Shown here piece by piece: positions 1 through 7,928 of a stretch of DNA of 48,661 nucleotides. The notes beneath the pieces were generated by a model. That model worked only from the letters and a program-made list of their open reading frames with translations. It was not told where the DNA came from and ran no database searches. Source of the DNA: Desulfovibrio oxyclinae DSM 11498. Lineage in GTDB: Bacteria > Desulfobacterota > Desulfovibrionia > Desulfovibrionales > Desulfovibrionaceae. The first letter of the stretch is position 1; each line of letters opens with the position of its first letter. A program made the translations under genes and the position numbers. Location of the stretch: contig NZ_AQXE01000015.1 of the NCBI RefSeq assembly GCF_000375485.1, positions 472-49,132 on the forward strand. Reading direction: 5' to 3'.

Positions 1-1244
1 TTGGCCGCGCAAAGCGGTTTGAAGCCCACCGGGGGAGCGTAGGCGAACGGCGTCGCCCCGAAGTTCGCGGTCAACGTGTGGGGCTGATTGCCCTGAATCG
101 GGCGGCTCGGGCCATCAAGCGGGGTGAACGGAAAGACTCCCTGCGATACGCCGTTCTTGAAAAGCTCGACCTTGCAGCTATCCCTGTCCACAGCCAGCCC
201 CAGCAGGTCGCCGGATGCGAAACCGGCGATCGGCCCGCCGTTGGTGAGCGTGCCGTCGCTGTTCCAGGCGAAACCGTACACCCCGACAAAGTTCTGCATA
301 TCCGTGACGGTGGTGTACTCAATCTCCCAGTAGAATTTGCCCTTGCTGAATCCGATGGTTCCTGTCGTGCGGTCATCGCTGGTGGCACTGCATGTCTGCG
401 TGAGGTTGCCGTTGCTGAGGGTGACGTTCCCCTGCAGATCGCCAAGCACGTACGGCTGGAGAACGCAGTGGTTGTTCGTGGGCGTATCGCTTGTCTGCAC
501 AGGCGCACCACCGACGGTCCAGTGGTTGCCGTTGCCGGAAGTGTCCGCGCCGAGGTTTCCGGCATCGGAAAAGTCGAGCCGGAATCCGTTCGTGCCATAG
601 CTGCCTGAATAGCCTTTCGGTATCCACAGGCCGTCGACCTGAGCGGAGAACTTGCCGAACATTTCGGGCGTGAGGGCCAATCCCGGAATGTACTCCACAC
701 GTGAGGCATAGCCGTCGAAGAATCGGCCCGTGCTTCGGTTGGAAAACAGGTAACTCGGCTCTGTGGCCGTCATGAAACAGGAGTCGGCGTTCTGCGTTGG
801 ATACTGTGCCGTGGAGTACGCAAGCCGTTCGCCGTTCACGAACAGTTTCACCCGCTCTTCGGCTATTGCCTGCGTCGAATCGCGGACCAACAGCACATGT
901 ATGTGATTCGTGCAGTCAACGAACACAGGTTCCGTCTGGATGAAGTGAGTGTTGCCGTCGATTTCATCCAGCAGGTGCATCTCGCCAGTTGTCAGCCGCC
1001 GAAGCTCGAACTGCTGCACCAAGGAATTCAACTCGGATCGGGCAAAGATCATTTCGCTGGCGATGCCCGAAAGCTTCACCCACATGCTGAGAGTGAACGT
1101 TTTCCGGTTATCTTCCGTGACAGGTGTGAGCGTCAGGTCATCGCCAGAGCCGTCAAACTGCGCGGAATAATCAATGCGGTGGGGGAACACGCATGCCTCG
1201 CGTGCTCCCTGCCCGGCCATGGGATGGCTAATCGGATCAAGCAT
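1..1244 (-). CDS. Phage tail fibre/receptor-binding protein with LamG-like and SPRY-like domains (3' end cut by window)
   Basis: The reading frame is open from an ATG at 1242-1244 to the left edge, giving at least 414 residues with no stop. Residues about 28-190 look like a concanavalin A/LamG-type beta-sandwich (FTLSMWVKLS, then VKLFVNGERL). Near residue 228 is the phrase LGADTSGNGNHWT, common in phage tail fibres, and from about residue 300 a SPRY-like domain follows (GKFYWEIEY, GDLLGLAVD, VELFKNGV, LTANFGATPFAY). Such domains usually recognise host surface sugars. The ATG overlaps the stop of the upstream fibre gene by one base (TGATG), so the two are probably translationally coupled. Inference: distal receptor-binding part of a podovirus-type tail. 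The end of the protein is not visible. Confidence 0.8.
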   Translation of the reverse strand, partial: MLDPISHPMAGQGAREACVFPHRIDYSAQFDGSGDDLTLTPVTEDNRKTFTLSMWVKLSGIASEMIFARSELNSLVQQFELRRLTTGEMHLLDEIDGNTHFIQTEPVFVDCTNHIHVLLVRDSTQAIAEERVKLFVNGERLAYSTAQYPTQNADSCFMTATEPSYLFSNRSTGRFFDGYASRVEYIPGLALTPEMFGKFSAQVDGLWIPKGYSGSYGTNGFRLDFSDAGNLGADTSGNGNHWTVGGAPVQTSDTPTNNHCVLQPYVLGDLQGNVTLSNGNLTQTCSATSDDRTTGTIGFSKGKFYWEIEYTTVTDMQNFVGVYGFAWNSDGTLTNGGPIAGFASGDLLGLAVDRDSCKVELFKNGVSQGVFPFTPLDGPSRPIQGNQPHTLTANFGATPFAYAPPVGFKPLCAA

Positions 1245-2290
1245 CAGGCCACCGCCTTGAAGTTCTGCAGGGCGGTGCCGCGAAGCACGCCGCCGCGCTC
1301 AAAGAAGGTGACCACGTCCTCGGCGCCCGGCTCATCCGTCACCGCCGGGGCCGCGCCGCCGGGCCAGCGAATGGACGCGGGCCACGCCACGGACCGGTCG
1401 CCGGTGGCGTCCTGCGCCAGCGTCAGTTCGCCCGGCCCAGGGTTCGTGATGCTGATAGCCGTCACATTGCTGGTGAGCGTCAGCATCGCGCGGGGCGCGG
1501 CGGCCATGTCCCACGTCACCACTCCGGCCTCGATGACCAGCGCGGTCTGCTCGTACTCCTGCGGCGCAGTCCAGAGGTTGGGAACCGCGATGCCGGGGGC
1601 GCCGATGTCCGAGCGTACCTGTGCGGCGGTTCGGTGCTCGTAGGAAAGCGCGTCAGGCGTTACGCGAAGCATCTCGCAGCCAGTCAGGGTCGTCATGTCC
1701 GGAAGGGAGCTGGTGGATGCCGCCTGCACAGCTTCGTCGCGGGCGGCCTGCGCCTCCTCGCTGCTGATGCGGGCGATCGCGGCATTGGTCTGCGCCGCGG
1801 CCACGTCTTCGCCCGTGGGGCCATTGGCAATATCATCGCCGCTCCAGCACAGAGTGCAGCCTTCCTGCGGATCGGGCATCTTCACATCGCTGACTGCGGA
1901 CGAGATCCGAAGGCTCACCGAACGGTCCAGCCGTTCGGAAAGCGACTGGCAGATCATGGTCAGCCGATCCAGCGCCCGCTCATGCGTTTCCGCCGGGAAT
2001 GGACCGTTTTCCATGTAATCCACCTCCTGAAGGATGGCCGGATTGCGTCGGATGACCAGCGTTTCCCCTGCAAGGGGGGCGGTGCTGGTGCGCAGGGTGC
2101 CGCCGTATGGGTTGCCTTCGCCTTCAAGGGAATAGTGCGTCCCGCGCAGGAGAATCGCTTCGCTCCCGTCGGGATAACGAAGCACCGCCTGCACGTCGGC
2201 TGCTGCGATGAAGAGAAAGGGCACCGCAAAATCTCTGGTGGACCCGTTCCCGGCGTATGATGCCCGACTGGTTGTGGATGAAACCGTCAT
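1244..2290 (-). CDS. Phage tail fibre protein, T7 gp17-like N-terminal domain
   Basis: The 348-residue product begins with the pattern typical of fibre N-termini that attach to podovirus tails: YAGNGSTRDFAVPF at residues 12-25, a two-sheet region ending LAGETLVIRRNP, and FPAETHERALDRLTM at 98-112. The middle (about 165-200) is Ala/Glu-rich and likely helical. The C-terminal third (GELTLAQDATGDRSVAWP) resembles repeated beta units of fibre shafts. It lies 3 bases downstream of the gp14-like gene and overlaps the next fibre gene by one base, as in a late operon. The N-terminal pattern is strong; the fold of the rest is inferred. Confidence 0.85.
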   Translation of the reverse strand: MTVSSTTSRASYAGNGSTRDFAVPFLFIAAADVQAVLRYPDGSEAILLRGTHYSLEGEGNPYGGTLRTSTAPLAGETLVIRRNPAILQEVDYMENGPFPAETHERALDRLTMICQSLSERLDRSVSLRISSAVSDVKMPDPQEGCTLCWSGDDIANGPTGEDVAAAQTNAAIARISSEEAQAARDEAVQAASTSSLPDMTTLTGCEMLRVTPDALSYEHRTAAQVRSDIGAPGIAVPNLWTAPQEYEQTALVIEAGVVTWDMAAAPRAMLTLTSNVTAISITNPGPGELTLAQDATGDRSVAWPASIRWPGGAAPAVTDEPGAEDVVTFFERGGVLRGTALQNFKAVA

Positions 2291-2293
2291 TGC

Positions 2294-2767
2294 TTACCTC
2301 CTGTTTTGATAGAGTTTGGCCCCGAGGCCAATGGCCGTTCCCCGGGGATTCAGGCCAGCAGCCAGACGTGTCGCGTCTGCCTCGCGGCGTCCGTGGCGAA
2401 GGGCTCTCCGTGCCTGTGTCTCGGCATTGTCGAGAGCCTCCTGTTCCTCCTCGTGTTTCTCGGCGCTGCGGGCGGCATCCACCAACGCACGCGATCCGCT
2501 CATGGCCAGTCCGGAGCGGCTCGATCTCGCACGCAATGCGCCAAGGCGCCTTTCCCCATGTTCCCGAATATCCCCGGCGTGCTCTTCGCCCTTGTCGAGA
2601 ATGTCCGTCGCCTTTTCGCGGGCGGCCTGCTCCTTGAGCAATGCCTGCTGCTTGGCGATGTCCTTGGACACATCTCCCTCCTCGTCCCCTTCAGTCATGG
2701 AACGAAGGTCGGAAAACATCCGCACGGCTCCATTGATGTCCGCGGCCAGACTTTTACTCATGCCCAT
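2294..2767 (-). CDS. Putative internal virion protein (T7 gp14-like), coiled coil
   Basis: The 157-residue product is highly charged and mostly predicted helix. Residues about 75-130 read as an internal core protein: GALRARSSRSGLAMSGSRAL followed by Glu-rich and Ala-rich helices and HGRREADATRLAAG. This matches the 'ASG..MxGS..LDV' type pattern known from small ejection proteins of T7-like phages. The start ATG has AGGAG 8 bases upstream; a second ATG two codons later is possible. Position between a gp12-like tail tube gene and a gp17-like fibre gene supports the call, but the larger gp15/gp16 homologues normally next to it are absent. Function is inferred from weak pattern plus context. Confidence 0.6.
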   Translation of the reverse strand: MGMSKSLAADINGAVRMFSDLRSMTEGDEEGDVSKDIAKQQALLKEQAAREKATDILDKGEEHAGDIREHGERRLGALRARSSRSGLAMSGSRALVDAARSAEKHEEEQEALDNAETQARRALRHGRREADATRLAAGLNPRGTAIGLGAKLYQNRR

Positions 2768-2785
2768 GGTCTTTCTCCTTGCTTG

Positions 2786-4849
2786 TTATTCGTTGATGAC
2801 GGCCTTCGGCACGATGAGCAGCAGGCACATCGGCAGGGGCTGGTCCTGAACCACAGTGATGCTTCCGTCGCGATCCCATCCACCTGAAAAGAGCACACTT
2901 TTGTCGCCGCTCCACGGTTCGGGCGCATTGCCCATGGGTGTGGCGGGGGTGCGGAAGTGGATGGTCTCCAGCCTGTCGGGCGAAGGACCCACCTTGCCGC
3001 CGAGAGTGCGGTGGAAGCGAACGGATACGCTCACCACCCGTTTGCGCTTGGTCTGGGCCGTGCCGCGGTACGAACCGGCTTCCATGCGCATGGGCCGCAG
3101 CGTGGAGACGAAGGGCAGCCCCGCCTGAATCGTTGATGCTTCTGTATTGAGGCTGATGGTGCCCTGCGCGGATACAGGCACGTCGCTGTGGACCGCGCCG
3201 TCCGCCAGCACCGAAACCGTCCGGCCCGCCAGATGTTCCAGCCCGGCGAAGGTGCGCTGTGCGTCGCCTGTGAGCGTGACGCCGCAATCAACGAAGAACG
3301 CGTCCACCGGGTCGCCTTCGAATTCCGGGTCCAGCCGCTCAATATATCGGTGTTCGATGCCGCCGGTTTCCCGCCGCACGATGCACCACAGCTCGTCCCG
3401 GCCAGATGCCGGGGAGTGGATGGCGCAGATGTGCTCGACGAAACCGTCGGTGATGATGCGACTCCACGCCGTCACTTTCTGATCCCTCTGATAGGTCAGC
3501 GCCGCGATATTGCCGTCTTTTCTGAGGCAGAAGATGATGGGATCGGGTTCCTGAAGGCAGGCCAGCATGATCACTCCGGGGCCGGTGATGTGCCCGGAGA
3601 GCAGCGTAAGATCAGTGGAAACATAGGCGTCGGATTCGAAACGGTAGGCCATCTCGCGAACCTTGCGCCCGCCGCGCTGGATAAAGATGGAGGCAAACCC
3701 GACGTTTTCCGGCTGATGTGGTTCGGCTCCACAGGTGCCCTCATGGCCTGCTTGCGCACCCGCAGGGGTCACCGGATCGCCGGCTCCCGAGCCGCAGACG
3801 GTCCATTCTCCGCCCGCACATCCCACCCAGAGTCGCGCCTTGGACACGAGAAAGCGGATACCGTTGGCCTGTCTGCCGGAGAGCGTGAGCTCCACGGCGT
3901 CGTCGTCCAGCGGCTTTTCGCCCGGCGGTGCCTCCACGCGGTCGCCGACTTCACAGCTAGTCCAGAACGATTCGTTCAGATTGCCGGACGCATCGTGAAT
4001 CACCTCTATGTGCGAGCCGAATTTGACGGTGTCGTCAGCCCCATCCGGATCGAAAACCTCTTCGCCCCGGTACTGGTAGTAGCGGAGCGAACCGTCGGCG
4101 GTTTTGCCTCGCAGTCCGTATCCTTTTTCAAACAGACCGCCATTCTTTACGGTGAAGTATTCACCGCTCTTGCCCGTTCCGGTGCCGGAGCACGTGAAAT
4201 CCCGCCAGTCCTCCAGCGGGGCTTCGCGGCTTTTCAGCCGCATGTCCGTGAAGTCGCCCACGCGCGACATCCAGATGGTGGCCGGCCTGTCCGGCGTGGC
4301 TGCCAGCACCAGTCGCTCCTGATGGAACGTGACACAGGAAGGGTAGTTGTTCTCCTTCCATTTCTCCGGCTGGTCGATGAATGCGATATCCGTGAGGGTC
4401 CAGTCCGCAGCTCCGGCGCAGAGCAGTTTTCTCGGGGGGTGCCTGGGATGGACCAGCACGAGAAAATCACCGGACTGGGCATGGCGCAGTTCGTGGAGTT
4501 CATCGGACAGATATGGCAGGTCCATGCGGAATTCAGTGCCGTTTATGAGGACGGGGGAGTCTCCGGAAAAAACACGCATGACTGTCTTCTGACCGACTCG
4601 GTCCAGCTCCAGCAGATAGGTGTGTTCCCTGTTGAATTCGAAGGGGATGAACAGACCGGGGCCGTCGCCGAGGGCTTTGGCCATAAAGCGCAGGCCGGAC
4701 CGTCGCCATGCCCCGCCATGAGGATGGACGAGGAAATTCTCAAGCGTGCGGCAGCCGTTGAAATAGTGGGTGAGGTCCATTCTGCCTTCCAGCCGGGGAC
4801 TCAATTCCCCGGCCGTGAAGCTGGTCAGAGGCGGTGTGGTGATGGTCAT
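2786..4849 (-). CDS. Phage tail tubular protein B-like (T7 gp12-like) nozzle protein
   Basis: The product is 687 residues with the start MTITTPPLTSFTAGELSPRL. The opening 'SFTAGELSPRLEGRMDL..Y..GCRTLENFLVHPHGGAWRRSG' is the signature of podovirus tail tube/stabilisation proteins. Later parts also fit: DFTDMR, IQRGGRKVREMAYRF, and a middle region about 430-480 where viral homologues bind neighbours. The ATG at 4847-4849 is preceded by GAAAGGAGCAAGC. The open frame extends upstream to 5194, but that stretch is Arg/Pro-rich and antisense to dus, so I reject the longer form. It heads the block gp12-like, gp14-like, fibre, fibre. Its usual partner gp11 is not adjacent but at 7929-8507. Confidence 0.85.
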   Translation of the reverse strand: MTITTPPLTSFTAGELSPRLEGRMDLTHYFNGCRTLENFLVHPHGGAWRRSGLRFMAKALGDGPGLFIPFEFNREHTYLLELDRVGQKTVMRVFSGDSPVLINGTEFRMDLPYLSDELHELRHAQSGDFLVLVHPRHPPRKLLCAGAADWTLTDIAFIDQPEKWKENNYPSCVTFHQERLVLAATPDRPATIWMSRVGDFTDMRLKSREAPLEDWRDFTCSGTGTGKSGEYFTVKNGGLFEKGYGLRGKTADGSLRYYQYRGEEVFDPDGADDTVKFGSHIEVIHDASGNLNESFWTSCEVGDRVEAPPGEKPLDDDAVELTLSGRQANGIRFLVSKARLWVGCAGGEWTVCGSGAGDPVTPAGAQAGHEGTCGAEPHQPENVGFASIFIQRGGRKVREMAYRFESDAYVSTDLTLLSGHITGPGVIMLACLQEPDPIIFCLRKDGNIAALTYQRDQKVTAWSRIITDGFVEHICAIHSPASGRDELWCIVRRETGGIEHRYIERLDPEFEGDPVDAFFVDCGVTLTGDAQRTFAGLEHLAGRTVSVLADGAVHSDVPVSAQGTISLNTEASTIQAGLPFVSTLRPMRMEAGSYRGTAQTKRKRVVSVSVRFHRTLGGKVGPSPDRLETIHFRTPATPMGNAPEPWSGDKSVLFSGGWDRDGSITVVQDQPLPMCLLLIVPKAVINE

Positions 4850-4895
4850 GCTTGCTCCTTTCTCGGGGCCGGTTTTCCGGCGCGATTTGCGCAGC

Positions 4896-4901
4896 AGTAT
4901 A
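4896..4901 (-). promoter_or_regulatory. Possible -10 box (TATACT) for the tail gene block
   Basis: Read on the minus strand the bases are TATACT, 46 bases before the ATG of the gp12-like gene. No convincing -35 box lies 16-18 bases upstream. The gp11-like gene also has a TATACT upstream (8583-8588). This is a motif match only. Confidence 0.3.
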
Positions 4902-4966
4902 GCCCCGGATGAGCGGCCTGGGCGTTTTCGGCGAAGCCGCGGGTGTTTCGGGGCGGAGATTTCCTC

Positions 4967-4995
4967 TTGACAGGGGATGGGCAGTCGGTAGGAAT
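4967..4995 (+). promoter_or_regulatory. Possible sigma-70 promoter for dus
   Basis: TTGACA at 4967-4972 is followed after 17 bases by a poor -10 (AGGAAT). The predicted start of transcription would be near 5002, only about 12 bases before the ATG of the dihydrouridine synthase gene. Confidence 0.3.
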
Positions 4996-5013
4996 CCTGC
5001 GCACGGAGACACC

Positions 5014-6036
5014 ATGAACGAACTCGCCCAAAAACTTTCGCAGCCCCTTGAAGTGCGCGGTAGGACCGTCGCCAACCGACTCTGGCTGGCCCCGATGGCC
5101 GGGCTGGGGCACGTTGCCTTTCGCCATGTGCTGGATGATTTTGGCGGGTGCGGCCTGCTCTTTTCCGAGATGACCTCGGCCAAGGCGCTGCCAACGGAGA
5201 ATCCCAAGGTCTCTGCCGTGTTCCGCTGGCGCGAGCAGGAGCTCTCGCATCTGGTCTGCCAGATCATGGGCGGCGAGCCGGAAGAGATGGCTGAGGCAGC
5301 CAGAAGGGTGGAGCGCGAAGGGTTTTTCGGCGTGGATGTGAACATGGGCTGCTCGGTGGCCGCCATCGTCAAGCGCGGCGCCGGGGCTGCCCTGCTTAAA
5401 GAGCCGGAGCGGGCCGAGGCCGTGGTCAGGGCAATCCGCGAGGCCGTGGACATCCCTGTGTTCGTGAAGTTTCGCACCGGCTGGACCCCGGATCCGGCGG
5501 GCGCGGTGGAGTTGGCGAGCCGCTTCGAGCAGGCGGGCGCCGACTGTCTCGTCTTTCACCCGCGCGTCTCCCCGGACCGCAGAACACGGCCCCCGATACT
5601 GGAGCACATACGGCTGGTGAAGGAAGCCGTGTCCATCCCGGTGTTCGGCAACGGAAACGTCTGCACGCGCGAGGACGCGGCGCACATGCTGGATTCCACC
5701 GGCTGCGACGGACTCTCTCTCGGCCGCATGGCCGTGGCGCGGCCGTGGCTTTTCTCGGAGTGGGTCGATGGTGTCGGTTACGGCGCGGACATCTACCGCA
5801 GGACCGCGCTGGCGCTGCTCGATGCGCTGGATGAGCACTATGATCCGCAGCGGGGCGTGAAGTTTTACAAGAAGTACGCGGTATACCTTGCCGCCAACTT
5901 CGCCTTTGGCCTGAAGCTGCTGCCCCGTCTGACCGGAGCCGATACCCTCGACGGCCTGCGCGAGCTGGCCCGCAGGGAGCTGCGAGATGACATGGCCGTT
6001 ACCAGCCGTCCCAACAGCCTGCTGTTCACGCGTTGA
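5014..6036 (+). CDS. tRNA-dihydrouridine synthase (DusB-like family)
   Basis: This FMN enzyme family reduces specific uridines in tRNA to dihydrouridine. The 340-residue product has the (beta/alpha)8 flavin motifs: LWLAPMAGLGHVAFR at 24-38, a Dus-type VCQIMG at 81-86, the catalytic-cysteine motif NMGC at 110-113, VFVKFRTGW, VFHPR, VFGNGNV and a final GLSLGRMAVARPWLF that binds the FMN phosphate. The residue after the catalytic Cys113 is Ser where most Dus proteins have Pro. I start at the ATG at 5014 (GGAG upstream), since the longer frame from 4909 adds residues unlike any Dus. It opens a four-gene plus-strand cluster lying between two phage tail blocks. DusA, DusB or DusC specificity cannot be told by eye. 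Confidence 0.92.
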   Translation: MNELAQKLSQPLEVRGRTVANRLWLAPMAGLGHVAFRHVLDDFGGCGLLFSEMTSAKALPTENPKVSAVFRWREQELSHLVCQIMGGEPEEMAEAARRVEREGFFGVDVNMGCSVAAIVKRGAGAALLKEPERAEAVVRAIREAVDIPVFVKFRTGWTPDPAGAVELASRFEQAGADCLVFHPRVSPDRRTRPPILEHIRLVKEAVSIPVFGNGNVCTREDAAHMLDSTGCDGLSLGRMAVARPWLFSEWVDGVGYGADIYRRTALALLDALDEHYDPQRGVKFYKKYAVYLAANFAFGLKLLPRLTGADTLDGLRELARRELRDDMAVTSRPNSLLFTR

Positions 6037-6039
6037 GCG

Positions 6040-6068
6040 TTGACACCCCTGCGCCTCGGGCCTAGTCT
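6040..6068 (+). promoter_or_regulatory. Sigma-70-like promoter, probably giving a leaderless mRNA
   Basis: TTGACA at 6040-6045, a 17-base spacer and TAGTCT at 6063-6068 lie just after the dus stop codon. The ATG of the cyclase gene is at 6078, 9 bases after the -10 box, so transcription would begin within a few bases of the start codon. No Shine-Dalgarno sequence is present. Confidence 0.45.
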
Positions 6069-6077
6069 GCCCGGATT

Positions 6078-6665
6078 ATGCGTACAATCGATCTTTCACG
6101 GCCCATACGAAATGGAATGCCGGTCTATCCCGGCGACCCGAAAGTGGACCTGCCGCCAGACGCCTGGTGGCTGGGCATCCCCACCCATGCCGGAACCCAC
6201 GTGGACGCACCGGCGCACATGCTTGAAGGTGCCCCCGCGCTGGACGAGCTTCCTCTGGACGTTTTCACCGGCCCTGCCGCCGTGCTCGATATTTCGGAAA
6301 AGGCCATCGGGCCGAAGCAGCTCAAGGATCTGCCGCAAGGCGTGGACCACCTGCTCCTTCGCAGCGGCTGGGACACACGCTGGGGCTCCGATGCGTATTT
6401 CTACGAGCATCCGTACCTGACCCCGGAAGGGGCAGAGGTCCTCGCGGATTCCGGCCTCCTCGGCGTGGGTATGGATTTCCCGTCCCCCGACCCCATGAGC
6501 GTGACCGACGCACACCGAATTCTCTTCGGTGCGGGTATGATTCTGGTGGAGAATCTCTGCAATCTTTCGCAGTTGCCGCTTACGGGATTCATTTTCACCT
6601 GCCTGCCGCTGCACCTTGAAGGGCGCGATGGTGCGCCGTGTCGCGCCGCGGGGCTGCTGCTGTGA
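6078..6665 (+). CDS. Cyclase-family metal-dependent hydrolase (KynB-like fold)
   Basis: The 195-residue product belongs to the cyclase/kynurenine formamidase family (PF04199). It opens with IDLSRPIRNGMPVYPGDP and carries the metal-binding signature HAGTHVDAPAH at residues 37-47 (His37, His41, Asp43, His47). A later GVGMDFPSPD and the C-terminal half fit the family. Length is close to that of bacterial KynB (about 200). Family members hydrolyse N-formylkynurenine, other amides or carbamates; no tryptophan-catabolism genes are nearby, so the substrate is unknown. The next gene overlaps by four bases (GTGA), suggesting coupling to the transporter, which might move a related metabolite (inference). 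Confidence 0.85.
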   Translation: MRTIDLSRPIRNGMPVYPGDPKVDLPPDAWWLGIPTHAGTHVDAPAHMLEGAPALDELPLDVFTGPAAVLDISEKAIGPKQLKDLPQGVDHLLLRSGWDTRWGSDAYFYEHPYLTPEGAEVLADSGLLGVGMDFPSPDPMSVTDAHRILFGAGMILVENLCNLSQLPLTGFIFTCLPLHLEGRDGAPCRAAGLLL

Positions 6666-7555
6666 ACCGCGAGTCCAATCTTTTCGTCTATTTGATGCTG
6701 GTGGGCACCATGGCCCTGTGGGGCGGAACATGGATTTCCGGTAAGATGCTTGCGGGCAGCATGGGGCCGCTTTCGGCGTCGTTTCTGCGGTTTCTCTCAG
6801 CCGCGGTTTTTCTGGTGATCAGCGCGTGGATGCAGGAAGGGAAGGTGCCGCGGCTGCCGCTGAAGTTTGTGCCGCATACCGCTTTTCTCGGTCTGACCGG
6901 CGTGTTCATGTACAGCTGGTTCTTTTTCAAGGGGCTGGAGAGCATCCCCGCCGGGCGTGCGGCGCTCATCGTGGCCTGCATTCCGGTGTGCGTGGCCTCG
7001 GTTTCCGCCATGGTCTTCAAGGAGCGCTTCGGTCCGCTCCGCGTACTGGGGACGTTGATCTCCCTGTTCGGTGTTTCCATGGTGCTCTCCGAGGGCGACC
7101 CGCTCTCGCTGCTGAGCCACGGCGTGGCCACCGGCGATCTGCTGATTCTTGGCTGCGTGGTTGCGTGGACCGGCTATTCCATCGGCGGACGTATTGCCAT
7201 GCGGCATCTTGATCCGGCGCGGGCGGTGACCTGGTCCTGCGTTCTGGGCGCGCTGTTCCTGCTGGGACCGGCTCTTAACGCCGGTCTCGTGGACGATGTG
7301 CTGCGATCATCCTTCGGTGACTGGCTGAATATCCTCTATCTGGGCGTCATTGCCACGGGCGTCAGTTACGCGTGGTATTATCGCGGCATCCGGGCCATCG
7401 GCCCGTCGCGCGCGGCGATTTTCATCAATCTCGTGCCGGTCTTCGCCATCATATTCGCCCAGATTCTGCTCGGCGAAACCGTTGGACTGGCCGTTCTCGG
7501 CGGCGGCGCCATGGTCATCACCGGGGTCTACATGACCAACCGTTTCGCCCGCTGA
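6662..7555 (+). CDS. EamA/DMT-superfamily permease
   Basis: The 297-residue membrane protein has about ten hydrophobic helices in two repeated EamA halves. GTMALWGGTWISGKML and FLRFLSA begin the first half; GVIATGVSYAWYYRGI and PVFAIIFAQILLGE mark the second. The family exports or imports small metabolites such as amino acids. I chose the GTG at 6662 because it overlaps the upstream stop as GTGA; another in-frame GTG lies at 6638. It is in one transcript with the cyclase gene. Substrate cannot be deduced. Confidence 0.88.
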   Translation: MNRESNLFVYLMLVGTMALWGGTWISGKMLAGSMGPLSASFLRFLSAAVFLVISAWMQEGKVPRLPLKFVPHTAFLGLTGVFMYSWFFFKGLESIPAGRAALIVACIPVCVASVSAMVFKERFGPLRVLGTLISLFGVSMVLSEGDPLSLLSHGVATGDLLILGCVVAWTGYSIGGRIAMRHLDPARAVTWSCVLGALFLLGPALNAGLVDDVLRSSFGDWLNILYLGVIATGVSYAWYYRGIRAIGPSRAAIFINLVPVFAIIFAQILLGETVGLAVLGGGAMVITGVYMTNRFAR

Positions 7556-7620
7556 GGGGAAGGCCAAGGTTCCGTGCGGCCACGGCTGTCAGCAACCCAT
7601 TTCAAAGCGGCGGGCCCTGT

Positions 7621-7626
7621 GATACT
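7621..7626 (+). promoter_or_regulatory. Possible -10 box (GATACT) directly before the slyX-like gene
   Basis: GATACT ends 8 bases before the ATG at 7635 and no Shine-Dalgarno sequence is visible. No good -35 box accompanies it. The spacing resembles that at the cyclase and arsR genes. Confidence 0.25.
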
Positions 7627-7634
7627 GTTCCACC

Positions 7635-7853
7635 ATGGAAGACAGACTTGAACGACTCGAATCGCTTGTGGCCATGCAGGACAGGACCATAGAAGAGCTG
7701 GACCGCGTGGTGGCCGACCAGCAGCGGCAGATTGACGAGCTGGAACGAAAGCTCATGCTGCTCGGCGAAAAGGTGCGGCGTAACAGCGACTCTCAGGACG
7801 AGCGGGATCCCGGGCCGGAGCCTCCGCCTCCGCATTACGGACCGGGTCGGTAA
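7635..7853 (+). CDS. slyX: SlyX-like small coiled-coil protein
   Basis: The 72-residue product has an N-terminal coiled coil (RLERLESLVAMQDRTIEELD, then QRQIDELERKL) and a Pro-rich tail ending PPPPHYGPG. This arrangement and length are those of the SlyX family (PF04102), whose function is poorly known. It ends just before a strong bidirectional terminator and is the last gene of the plus-strand cluster between the phage blocks. Confidence 0.8.
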   Translation: MEDRLERLESLVAMQDRTIEELDRVVADQQRQIDELERKLMLLGEKVRRNSDSQDERDPGPEPPPPHYGPGR

Positions 7854-7882
7854 CCTTACCGAAAATGAACGTATTTGAAAGC

Positions 7883-7920
7883 AAGGCGCCCTTCGTATCC
7901 ATTACGAAGGGCGCTTTCTC
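7883..7920. terminator. Rho-independent terminator between convergent genes
   Basis: A perfect 12-base-pair stem (GCGCCCTTCGTA at 7886-7897, TACGAAGGGCGC at 7903-7914) with a 5-base loop is followed by TTTCTC on the plus strand. It lies between the slyX-like gene and the convergent gp11-like gene and can serve both. Confidence 0.85.
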
Positions 7921-7928
7921 GTGTTTTG

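Noticed and set aside
3188..4912. 574-residue plus-strand open frame antisense to the gp12-like gene
   Set aside because: The opposite strand encodes a clear tail tube protein; the plus-strand frame has no recognisable motif and is a high-G+C mirror effect.
4850..5014. Phage integration site at the 5' end of dus
   Set aside because: Elements are known to integrate in dus genes, but I saw no integrase gene and no direct repeat of the dus start near the phage blocks, and dus is intact.
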